Assembly: GCA_018267355.1 (NCBI GenBank)
Contig: JAFDYP010000072.1
Coordinates: 1 to 5,032 of the forward strand
Direction: 5' to 3'
From: Bacteroidota bacterium
Lineage (GTDB): Bacteria; Bacteroidota; Bacteroidia; Chitinophagales; LD1
Length of the DNA stretch: 5,032 nucleotides
Below, one piece after another: positions 1 through 5,032 of this stretch. The number at the start of each line of letters is the position of its first letter. The first letter of the stretch is position 1. The notes below the pieces were generated by a model. It made no database searches. It had not been told where the DNA came from and worked only from the letters and a program-made list of their open reading frames with translations. The position numbers and the translations under genes are program-made.

Positions 1-68
1 CTTATATGGCCTTAGGCTATAGCGACCACTCTGACTTCACAAACTAGACCAAGGAAGCGAACAGGGAT

Positions 69-188
69 TTAAAATAAAAACAGGATCAGAAACAGCCCAT
101 ACAGCTCTGCACTGACACGCTGACCGCCACCTCCATAGATGCCGGATATCAATGGCAGAAAATCATTCCAAAACGATGGCTGGCATCT
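69..188 (-). pseudogene. Remnant of a second deoxynucleoside kinase 3' end
   Basis: Read leftward from a stop at 189-191, this frame encodes about 39 residues and ends at a TAA at 69-71. It contains QRVSAELYGLF, which is identical to the last 11 residues of the intact kinase at 1366-2205. On the + strand 96-122 matches 1375-1401 at 24 of 27 bases. All differences across the 11 codons are synonymous. Past the final Phe codon the copy has one extra base relative to the intact gene, so the equivalent TGA is out of frame and six codons (LILFLF) are added. On the other side similarity fades after about 133, where a 1-2 base indel is needed. No P-loop, no catalytic region and no Lys/Ala/Pro tail are present. 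It is therefore not a working kinase. It could be the relic of a tandem duplicate or a 3' end displaced by an insertion. The short block is clear; its origin is inference. Confidence 0.6.
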
Positions 189-263
189 CTACCTAATGGA
201 CAAGTCATAGTGTGAATTGATCTTAAAGTAAATCGGGCAAGTTTCGAAAAGAATATTTAGGTG

Positions 264-662
264 TCACGGCCCAAAGCTGCCTGATGCATCCGATATAAAA
301 GTGTCATCACTCTGTATGGTGAGCGTGCCGTAATAGGCTATTACTTTCAGCTTCTGAGATATCCTCTGGGCCAGATGCTTGTATATATCCAGCGGCAGTA
401 TATGCGGCATAAACATGATCATAATGGGGCGTTCATCATAGGGTATTTCAGGCTCGGAAACTCCATAAAGCCTCATGCCTCCGTGATTCCTGCAGATATT
501 GACGTCAGATGCATAAAGATGGCTATGGCCTTCTATCCACTCCCATATATTCTCACAGTCATATTTCATGTCCGAGCTTTCACATAGCTCTGCCAATACC
601 GGCAGCAAAAGCTCCAGTTCCTGACCTATATAGAACCAGACTTTATATCGTCTATCTGTCAT
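264..662 (-). CDS. Small cytoplasmic protein of unknown function
   Basis: This 132-residue protein is not recognised. It has no signal peptide or membrane segment. It is acidic and aromatic-rich in its first half (residues 35-50 contain YDCENIWEWIEG), followed by DVNICRNHGG (53-62), YDERPIMIMF (75-84), a probable helix at 91-107 and YYGTLTIQSDD (110-120). The start chosen is the ATG at 660-662, preceded by an AT-rich leader with no Shine-Dalgarno site. An ATG 36 bases further upstream is possible but would overlap the preceding gene by 47 bases. With the chosen start, the two genes share the 11 bases ATGACAGATAG (start of this gene, stop of the previous one), which implies translational coupling. 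The layout of a W-rich segment, a VNIxR-like strand, a hydrophobic PIMIMF strand and a terminal YG strand loosely recalls small immunity-type proteins. That resemblance is from memory and weak. Confidence 0.7.
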   Translation of the reverse strand: MTDRRYKVWFYIGQELELLLPVLAELCESSDMKYDCENIWEWIEGHSHLYASDVNICRNHGGMRLYGVSEPEIPYDERPIMIMFMPHILPLDIYKHLAQRISQKLKVIAYYGTLTIQSDDTFISDASGSFGP

Positions 663-1329
663 AAGTATTTTGTTCAAATGGCAGTGTGCAATCAACACTA
701 AACTGATGAATACGCTGGTGCAAAGCCGCAGAGCAACCGGTACAGTGGCTAAGCATGCGCGCCTCTATATGCGCACGCACTTCATCCGGCGAATGCTCTG
801 ACGCCTCATCGCCACTATACCTGATGGCCTCTATAAAGAGAGCATACATATCACTATCGCGCGGCTGATCCATCGCGGCAAAAAACTCTTTAGGATACAC
901 CTCCGCATACCTCCTGGCAGGCAGCCCGACATTCTCTGCGAGACAGCCGTCAGAGATACGCAGCGTCATAAAGAGACACCAGACATATAGCGGGTGAAAC
1001 TTCGGATCTTTGCGCACAGCCAGCGCCAGTAGTTCATCCGTCATACGGTCACACGATGGCCGCCAGCTACTGCCGAGAAATCCTATAGCATACGCAGAGC
1101 AAGCCGTATCTAAGGTGTAGTAATCGAGCGGATACCCTGCGATAGAATCCCGCCCACTATCATGATACCGGAAGCCAAAAATCTCGCGCCAGTCGTAGTT
1201 ATTGGAGATATAAATGGTATCATGCACGTACACAGTATCCCTCTCAGGTACAGCCTGTGCGTATCCATGATGCGCCACAAAGAGCGAAAGCAATAAGATC
1301 AGTACACGGGTGTACAGGTAGGTTTTCAT
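652..1329 (-). CDS. Secreted (periplasmic or outer-surface) protein of unknown function
   Basis: This 225-residue protein begins with a Sec signal peptide: basic MKTYLYTR, then the hydrophobic core VLILLLSLFVA (9-19), then HHGYAQA with signal peptidase I options after A24 or A26. There is no lipobox cysteine, so it is probably soluble in the periplasm or exported. The mature N-terminus holds RDTVYVHDTIYI (30-41), a stretch type seen often just after the signal peptide in Bacteroidota exported proteins. The rest appears mostly helical and contains seven cysteines (77, 93, 118, 129, 196, 199, 214), including a CTGC pair, so disulfides are plausible. No catalytic motif is visible. It starts 36 bases after the kinase stop on the same strand and overlaps the next gene by 11 bases, so the three are probably cotranscribed. 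Function unknown; that it is a real exported protein is well supported. Confidence 0.78.
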   Translation of the reverse strand: MKTYLYTRVLILLLSLFVAHHGYAQAVPERDTVYVHDTIYISNNYDWREIFGFRYHDSGRDSIAGYPLDYYTLDTACSAYAIGFLGSSWRPSCDRMTDELLALAVRKDPKFHPLYVWCLFMTLRISDGCLAENVGLPARRYAEVYPKEFFAAMDQPRDSDMYALFIEAIRYSGDEASEHSPDEVRAHIEARMLSHCTGCSAALHQRIHQFSVDCTLPFEQNTYDR

Positions 1330-1365
1330 ATCATATAGCCGTAAAGGAATCAGCAGGCCTATCTA

Positions 1366-2205
1366 TCAGAATAACCCATACAACTCTGCGCTCACACGCT
1401 GCACTACCTCTGCGAGGGCGTCAGGGTCTTCGGCGAAGTTGGTCTGGTCTACGTCTATCACGAGCAGGCGGCCCTCGTAGGTGGCTATCCACTTCTCGTA
1501 AAACTCGTTGAGCCTTTTGAGGTAGTCGAGTCGGAGGTTATCCTCATACTCGCGGCCACGCTTCTGTATCTGGTTTACCAGCGTAGGTACGGAGGCCTTG
1601 AGGTAGACCAGCAGGTCTGGTGGACGGATCAGTGAGGAGATGGTCTCGTAGAGGCGGGTATAGTTCTCAAAGTCGCGGGTGCTCATCAGGCCCATGGTAT
1701 GGAGGTTAGGTGCAAAGATGCACGCATCCTCATGTATGGTACGGTCCTGTATGATCACGTCTGCGCCTTTCTGTATGTCTATGATCTGGCGGAAGCGCGA
1801 GTTGAGGAAGAAGACCTGCAGGTTGAATGACCAGCGCGGCATGTCTTCGTAAAAGTCATTGAGGTATGGGTTATTCTCTACGTCCTCAAAGTTTGGCGTC
1901 CAGCCAAAATGGCGGGCCAGCAGTGAGGTGAGGGTAGACTTGCCTGCACCGATATTGCCGGCTACAGCTATGTGCTTGATCTGGCCTTTGGGTACCGGTG
2001 GAGATAGCTTGTGCTGACTGGCAGACTCTGCTACAGCGGCTTTCTTCACAGGTTCCTTTGCTTTGGCCACAGGCTTCGCAGCAGCTTTTGGTGCCGGCTT
2101 AGCGGCAGCTTTCTTCACTGGAGCACTTTTCTTTACTGGTTTCTTAGCCGAAGCTTTGGCAGCAGGCTTGGCAGCCTTTGCAGGTTTCTTAGTCGTCTTT
2201 GCCAT
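1366..2205 (-). CDS. Deoxynucleoside kinase with Lys/Ala/Pro-rich N-terminal tail
   Basis: This cytoplasmic enzyme of the dCK/dGK-type deoxynucleoside kinase family transfers phosphate from a nucleoside triphosphate to a deoxynucleoside, giving the dNMP in the salvage route to dNTPs. It has 279 residues. The catalytic core (about 76-279) has the P-loop GNIGAGKST (83-91), FEDVENNPYLNDFY (107-119) for substrate contact, QDRTIHEDACIFA (153-165) containing the family DR[ST] motif and the IxEDxxIFA signature, and the lid RGREYEDN (216-223). The core length fits the family, about 205-220 residues. Residues 2-59 are an added low-complexity tail of K, A and P. Substrate preference (dA, dG or dC) cannot be read from these motifs. 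The ATG at 2203-2205 is preferred over the in-frame GTG at 2218-2220. The gene lies 90 bases after trpS on the same strand, and a second, broken copy of its last codons lies at 69-188. Confidence 0.92.
   Translation of the reverse strand: MAKTTKKPAKAAKPAAKASAKKPVKKSAPVKKAAAKPAPKAAAKPVAKAKEPVKKAAVAESASQHKLSPPVPKGQIKHIAVAGNIGAGKSTLTSLLARHFGWTPNFEDVENNPYLNDFYEDMPRWSFNLQVFFLNSRFRQIIDIQKGADVIIQDRTIHEDACIFAPNLHTMGLMSTRDFENYTRLYETISSLIRPPDLLVYLKASVPTLVNQIQKRGREYEDNLRLDYLKRLNEFYEKWIATYEGRLLVIDVDQTNFAEDPDALAEVVQRVSAELYGLF
1375..1401. repeat. Direct-repeat partner of the kinase 3'-end copy
   Basis: These 27 bases inside the last codons of the kinase gene recur in the same orientation at 96-122 with three substitutions. 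The two copies lie about 1.28 kb apart and bracket the two unknown genes at 264-1329. The matching stretch continues to the stop codon on one side, with one extra base in the left copy, and a few bases further into the gene on the other side. Confidence 0.75.
2035..2202 (-). repeat. Low-complexity coding tract for the Lys/Ala/Pro tail
   Basis: This tract encodes residues 2-57 of the kinase: irregular short units such as KKPAKAA, KPAAKA, KKPVKK and KAAAKP, almost wholly Lys, Ala and Pro. At DNA level the + strand shows recurring TTTCTT-CAC/TAC-TGG and GGCAGC/GCAGC pieces, so length may vary between strains by slippage. The composition resembles the C-terminal tail of histone H1 and similar tails on bacterial DNA-binding proteins. 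Such tails are disordered and strongly basic, and typically bind nucleic acid or other polyanions without sequence preference. Confidence 0.85.
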
Positions 2206-2295
2206 ATCAGAGTTTCTCACCGGCGGTAGGGGCCGCAGGCTAGCTTGGTTTAAATTGGGTTTTTCTTCGGTCTAAATATATCAATTCTACTTTTC

Positions 2296-3294
2296 TCAGC
2301 GGCTTTTCAGTCCAATTATTTCTCTGACCTCTGTCACGGTTTTCTGAGCACTGGCGCGGGCTTTCTCGCCTCCCTCCTCCATCACGCGGGTCAGGTATGC
2401 CTGGTCTGCACTGATCTCCCTGATACGCTCACGGATAGGCGTGAGAAATACTGTCATATCCTCCGCTATTTGCTTCTTCATATCGCCATAGCGGATGGCA
2501 CAGTCGTGATAAGCCTGGTCGTAGTGCGCTATCACATCCGGCTTTGACACGAGCTTCATGAGGTCAAATAGGTTCTGTACTGCCTCGGTCTTAGGCTGGC
2601 CGGGCTCCTTAGGGCCGCTATCAGATGGCGCCTTCATGATCTTCTTGCGTATAGCATCCGGCTCATCCATGAGGTAGATCACGGTATTCTCGCCCTTTGA
2701 CTTACTCATCTTGCCCTCGCCATCCAGGCTCGGCACAGAGAGGGGTGCATCGCCGTAGTTGAATCCTATAGGCTCTTTAAAGTATTCTACTCCGTAGGTA
2801 TGATTGAAGCGGTTGCCAAAGTTGCGCGTCATCTCTATGTGCTGCATCTGGTCCTTGCCCACGGGTACCTTCATGGCGTGGTGGATCAGGATATCTACGG
2901 CCATCAGCACGGGATAGGTGAGCAGGCCTGCGTTTACATTGTCAGGCTGGGTGCGCACTTTATCTTTGAAAGTAGGCACCTTGTGCAGCTCACCGTCATA
3001 GGCAAACATATTGAAGATGAGGTACAGCTCTGATATCTGCGGCACATGGCTCTGCACGAAGAGCGTACATTTATCCGGGTCTAGGCCGCAGGCCAGGTAC
3101 TCTATGAGCGTCTGGCGCACATTGGCCTGGAGGTCTGCCGCACGGGGATGCGTGGTGAGCGAGTGCAGGTCAGCTATAAAAAAATAGCCGTCATACTCCT
3201 CCTGCATCCGCACAAAGTTCACTACAGCTCCCAGGTAGTTGCCCAGATGCTGCTTGCCCGTAGGGCGCACACCGCTGACTGCTATTTCACGCAT
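2296..3294 (-). CDS. trpS: Tryptophanyl-tRNA synthetase
   Basis: This class I aminoacyl-tRNA synthetase activates tryptophan with ATP and attaches it to tRNA-Trp in the cytoplasm. Its 332 residues match the usual bacterial length of about 330. The N-terminus has SGVRPTGKQHLGNYLGA (7-23), holding the HIGH-type signature HLGN. It continues with FIADLHSLTTHP (39-50), YPVLMAVDILIHHA (127-140), VPVGKDQMQHIEMTRN (143-158) and the KMSKS loop (195-199). The start chosen is the ATG at 3292-3294, which begins MREIAVSG just before the HIGH region. An in-frame extension to 3510 would add 72 residues with no family resemblance and would lie antisense within gatC. The gene is divergent from gatC across 91 bases and is followed 90 bases later by the kinase, with no clear terminator between, so readthrough is possible. 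All core motifs are intact. Confidence 0.97.
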   Translation of the reverse strand: MREIAVSGVRPTGKQHLGNYLGAVVNFVRMQEEYDGYFFIADLHSLTTHPRAADLQANVRQTLIEYLACGLDPDKCTLFVQSHVPQISELYLIFNMFAYDGELHKVPTFKDKVRTQPDNVNAGLLTYPVLMAVDILIHHAMKVPVGKDQMQHIEMTRNFGNRFNHTYGVEYFKEPIGFNYGDAPLSVPSLDGEGKMSKSKGENTVIYLMDEPDAIRKKIMKAPSDSGPKEPGQPKTEAVQNLFDLMKLVSKPDVIAHYDQAYHDCAIRYGDMKKQIAEDMTVFLTPIRERIREISADQAYLTRVMEEGGEKARASAQKTVTEVREIIGLKSR

Positions 3295-3312
3295 AGATGA
3301 CGACAGAAATTT

Positions 3313-3320
3313 TAATTTTG
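3313..3320 (+). promoter_or_regulatory. Candidate -7 promoter element for gatC
   Basis: TAATTTTG fits the Bacteroidota -7 consensus TAnnTTTG exactly. It lies 65 bases before the gatC start. No convincing TTTG-type -33 element sits 19-21 bases upstream; the closest (TTTC at 3285-3288) is 24 bases away and inside trpS. The call therefore rests on one element in an AT-rich stretch. Confidence 0.35.
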
Positions 3321-3351
3321 CGAAGTTATACCATTTCGCTACATAGACAAT
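3321..3351 (-). promoter_or_regulatory. Candidate promoter for trpS and downstream genes
   Basis: On the minus strand ATTG (3348-3351) is followed after 19 bases by TAACTTCG (3321-3328). The Bacteroidota consensus is TTTG, 19-21 bases, TAnnTTTG, so each box has one mismatch and the spacing is right. Transcription would start near 3314, leaving a leader of about 20 bases before the trpS ATG. Confidence 0.4.
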
Positions 3352-3385
3352 GGTAACCGGATACGGCACTAAAACTGATAAGAAA

Positions 3386-3676
3386 ATGAAGATAGATAAT
3401 GCTCTGGTAGACCGCTTGGCTGAGTTGTCCCGCCTCGAGTTTGACGACGCCGGCAAGGAGAAGATCAAGGACGACCTGCAGAAGATATTTGACATGATGG
3501 ACAAGCTCAACGACCTGAATGTGGATGGCGTAGAGCCGCTGATCTACATGTCTGACGAGGTCAATGTACTGCGCGCCGATGAGGTCAAGGGCCAGGTGAC
3601 CCGCGAGGAGGCCCTGCTCAATGCTCCACAGCATGACTCTGATTTCTTTAAGGTGCCTAAGGTGATCAAGAAATAG
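3386..3676 (+). CDS. gatC: Aspartyl/glutamyl-tRNA amidotransferase subunit C
   Basis: GatC is the small subunit of the GatCAB amidotransferase, which converts Glu-tRNA-Gln to Gln-tRNA-Gln (and in some bacteria Asp-tRNA-Asn to Asn-tRNA-Asn). It wraps around and stabilises GatA against GatB. The protein has 96 residues, a normal length. Visible family features are the N-terminal helix with LVDRLAELSRLEF (7-19), a central amphipathic helix (about 25-43), NVDGVEPLIYM (45-55), LRADEV (62-67), and the C-terminal motif REEALLNAPQHDSDFFKVPKVI (73-94). The start chosen is the ATG at 3386, which follows an A-rich leader (GATAAGAAA). An in-frame ATG at 3350 would add 12 residues unlike the family. gatA and gatB are not in the window, so the complex is encoded at dispersed sites, as is common. 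Confidence 0.95.
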   Translation: MKIDNALVDRLAELSRLEFDDAGKEKIKDDLQKIFDMMDKLNDLNVDGVEPLIYMSDEVNVLRADEVKGQVTREEALLNAPQHDSDFFKVPKVIKK

Positions 3677-3738
3677 ACGGGAGACGTTAGACTTGAGACG
3701 ATAGACAATACAATCTGATTACCGGCGCTACGTCTATT
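3672..3738. promoter_or_regulatory. Inverted repeat spanning the gatC-ABC gap
   Basis: AATAGACG (3672-3679) is the exact reverse complement of CGTCTATT (3731-3738), with a 51-base loop that includes the heptamer repeat. The right arm is followed by TTTAAAAG. The right arm could also pair over 6 bases with the last repeat unit (ATAGAC at 3701-3706, loop 25). The loop is long and the stem AT-rich, so an RNA structure in the leader is only a possibility. Confidence 0.25.
3674..3708 (+). repeat. Five tandem 7-base units, consensus KAGACNN
   Basis: Reading from the gatC stop codon, the sequence is TAGACGG, GAGACGT, TAGACTT, GAGACGA, TAGACAA: five adjoining heptamers that keep AGAC and alternate T and G at the first base. 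Equivalently, a 14-base unit appears about two and a half times. The first unit begins exactly at the gatC TAG stop, so gains or losses of units would not alter the protein. The tract lies 42 bases before the ABC gene start. Confidence 0.8.
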
Positions 3739-3750
3739 TTAAAAGTACAC

Positions 3751-4458
3751 ATGAACGAAGTCATCCAGATATCACACCTGCGCAAGACCTTTCGCCTCGG
3801 CGATCAGGTGATCAATGCGCTGAATGATGTGAGCCTCACCATCAGCAAAAATGAATACGTAGCGCTGATGGGCCCCTCCGGCTCGGGCAAGTCTACCCTC
3901 ATGAATATCCTCGGCTGCCTCGATAGCCCGTCTGCCGGCTCGTACCGGCTCAACAATACTGAGGTGGCAAAGATGACCGACGACCAACTGGCGCATGTAC
4001 GAAATAAGGAGATCGGATTCGTATTCCAGACGTTCAACCTCCTCCCCCGCCTCACTGCGCTGGAGAATGTGGCGCTGCCACTGATCTATGCCGGCATGGG
4101 TGCCAAAGAACGCCAGCAGCGGGCAGAATACGTAATGGAGCAGGTAGGCCTCAAAGAGCGCATGGAGCACAAGCCAAACGAGCTCTCCGGCGGTCAGCGC
4201 CAGCGTGTGGCTGTAGCACGTGCCTTGGTCAATAACCCCTCTATCATCCTGGCAGATGAGCCTACGGGCAACCTCGATACCAAGACGAGCTATGAGATCA
4301 TGGGCCTCTTTCAGGATATACACTCTAAGGGTAACACAGTCATACTCGTCACGCACGAGGAGGATATAGCCAGGCACGCACGTCGCATCATGGGCCTGCG
4401 CGATGGCCTGATAGAGTATGACAGGGTCAATGAGCCTGTAAGAGGATTTATGTCTTAG
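3751..4458 (+). CDS. ABC transporter ATP-binding protein, MacB/LolD type
   Basis: This ATPase subunit drives an inner-membrane ABC system of the MacB/LolD (type VII, mechanotransmission) group, used for lipoprotein release or for export of peptides and drugs. It has 235 residues, the normal length for a stand-alone domain. Motifs: Walker [10 protein letters not shown] (41-49), Q-loop Q93 in [19 protein letters not shown] (89-107, characteristic of this group), signature LSGGQRQR (145-152), Walker [13 protein letters not shown] (165-176) with catalytic Glu170, and H-loop His202. No residue required for ATP hydrolysis is missing. It begins 74 bases after gatC, with a leader TTTTAAAAGTACAC and no Shine-Dalgarno site, and may share the gatC transcript. 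No FtsX/MacB-like permease follows, because the next gene is convergent, so the partner lies elsewhere and the cargo is unknown. Confidence 0.93.
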   Translation: MNEVIQISHLRKTFRLGDQVINALNDVSLTISKNEYVALMGPSGSGKSTLMNILGCLDSPSAGSYRLNNTEVAKMTDDQLAHVRNKEIGFVFQTFNLLPRLTALENVALPLIYAGMGAKERQQRAEYVMEQVGLKERMEHKPNELSGGQRQRVAVARALVNNPSIILADEPTGNLDTKTSYEIMGLFQDIHSKGNTVILVTHEEDIARHARRIMGLRDGLIEYDRVNEPVRGFMS

Positions 4459-4967
4459 TCTATCCTGCTCAGAGTCAACGTACCCTCTATGCCATCATCC
4501 ATCGTTTTACCAGTGATGAGCGCCGTGGCCATGGCGGCTATCTCGGCTATCTTGCCGTGCTTGGTATCCCAGTAGTAGCCCTCGCTGATGGTCACCCGGA
4601 TGATGCTGACGTTTGGATCGTCCACGCCTTCCTTAAACCATATCTTGGCTATCGGGTCCCATATTTCCCTGATCTTCGCCTTGTCAAATGACAGCGCAGC
4701 ATTGCCACGCAGCGAGAGAAATTTGTCATTGCCCTGGCCATAGAGCAGGTCTACGGTGCTATCTGCCAGCACCTCTTTGTTCTTGTCGCTATTCTTGTCT
4801 GATAGAAACCATATCACGCCATGGTCATCTACCTGCTGTGAGGACATAGGGCGGGCTTTCAGTTTGCCATTCTCATAGGTGCAAAACATGCACGTTTTGA
4901 TCTCATCGGCCAGCTTCTGGATCTCTTTGATCGCTTCGGTGCCGGTCAGGTTTTTGTGATCTCCCAT
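4455..4967 (-). CDS. Pyridoxamine 5'-phosphate oxidase-fold protein, general stress protein 26 family
   Basis: This 170-residue cytoplasmic protein fits the COG3871/Pyrid_ox_like group: a split beta-barrel that usually dimerises and binds a flavin or related cofactor. Family features in order are a helix (10-24), the first strands [23 protein letters not shown] (25-47) with the conserved [19 protein letters not shown] (51-66), [18 protein letters not shown] (73-90), [24 protein letters not shown] (102-125) and [10 protein letters not shown] (131-140), the last two being typical of this subgroup. Members are linked to stress responses, but the substrate is unsettled, and classic pyridoxamine oxidase activity should not be assumed. 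The start is the ATG at 4965-4967, just after an A-rich leader; an upstream in-frame ATG near 5027 would put that leader inside the coding region. Its TAA and the ABC gene's TAG overlap within TTAG at 4455-4458. Confidence 0.9.
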   Translation of the reverse strand: MGDHKNLTGTEAIKEIQKLADEIKTCMFCTYENGKLKARPMSSQQVDDHGVIWFLSDKNSDKNKEVLADSTVDLLYGQGNDKFLSLRGNAALSFDKAKIREIWDPIAKIWFKEGVDDPNVSIIRVTISEGYYWDTKHGKIAEIAAMATALITGKTMDDGIEGTLTLSRID

Positions 4968-4983
4968 AGTATTTTGTTTTTTG
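4968..4983 (-). promoter_or_regulatory. A-rich translation leader of the stress-protein gene
   Basis: Immediately upstream of the start codon the minus strand reads CAAAAAACAAAATACT. There is no Shine-Dalgarno sequence. In Bacteroidota, A residues just before the start codon promote initiation, so this stretch decides the start at 4967 over the upstream ATG near 5027. Confidence 0.6.
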
Positions 4984-5032
4984 ATAGTGAAGGAAGTAAC
5001 AATCATGCCACCACCATTTCTCCACACTATGC

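Noticed and set aside
191..262. ACCTAA (191-196) and TTAGGT (257-262) inverted repeat, and TTTCGAAA palindrome at 242-249, as element ends or terminator
   Set aside because: A six-base match over 60 bases and an eight-base palindrome are expected by chance in AT-rich DNA; there is no transposase and no target duplication.
1257..1511. 84-codon + strand open frame across the kinase 3' end
   Set aside because: It overlaps two well-supported minus-strand genes and has no coding features of its own.
2223..2236. GCGG/CCGC stem between trpS and the kinase as a terminator
   Set aside because: There are only four base pairs and no following T run in either direction.
2011..2275. Two + strand open frames opposite the kinase tail
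   Set aside because: Their Phe/Ala/Gly and Arg/Ser/Leu-rich products are reverse reads of the Lys/Ala/Pro repeat, not independent genes.
3295..3510. In-frame 72-residue N-terminal extension of trpS
   Set aside because: It has no synthetase similarity, lies antisense to gatC, and would swallow the promoter region; the family start fits the ATG at 3294.
3326..3634. 102-codon open frame antisense to gatC
   Set aside because: It is a shadow of gatC and its promoter region, with no protein-family features.
3772..4377. 201-codon open frame antisense to the ABC gene
   Set aside because: It mirrors a clearly conserved coding sequence, has no recognisable domain, and is explained by codon bias of the real gene.
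4443..4466. AGGAT/ATCCT hairpin at the convergent stops as a bidirectional terminator
   Set aside because: A five-pair stem with a 14-base loop is too weak and lacks T tracts.

Overview
The window most likely comes from a Bacteroidota genome. Start codons are preceded by A-rich leaders rather than GGAGG-type Shine-Dalgarno sites, two sites resemble the phylum's TAnnTTTG promoter element, and the proteins have a Bacteroidota character (an extended deoxynucleoside kinase, an AQA-type signal peptide followed by a DTVYVHDTIY stretch). I cannot name a genus.

Layout: four genes run leftward from about 3294: trpS (tryptophanyl-tRNA synthetase), a deoxynucleoside kinase with a long Lys/Ala/Pro-rich N-terminal tail, a secreted protein of unknown function, and a small cytoplasmic protein of unknown function whose start overlaps the secreted gene's stop. 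Left of these, bases 1-263 contain no intact gene. They do hold a broken second copy of the 3' end of the kinase gene (about 69-188). Nothing recognisable was found in 1-68 or 189-263.

Rightward from about 3386 run gatC (a subunit of the tRNA-dependent amidotransferase) and a MacB/LolD-type ABC transporter ATPase. They are separated by 74 bases that contain a five-unit heptamer repeat. The last gene, a general-stress-protein-26-like flavin/pyridoxamine-oxidase-fold protein, faces the ABC gene and overlaps it by 4 bases. trpS and gatC diverge from a 91-base region in which candidate promoter elements for the two directions abut.

How the genes work together: trpS and gatC both supply aminoacyl-tRNAs, and the kinase feeds dNTP salvage. 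The ABC ATPase has no permease in the window. I found no defence system, CRISPR array, RNA gene or transposase. The most unusual signal is the kinase 3'-end duplication, which brackets the two unknown genes. Its 11 recognisable codons differ from the intact gene only at synonymous positions, while the surrounding copy is degraded. It could be an old gene duplication or the displaced 3' end left by insertion of a small cassette; the window alone cannot decide.
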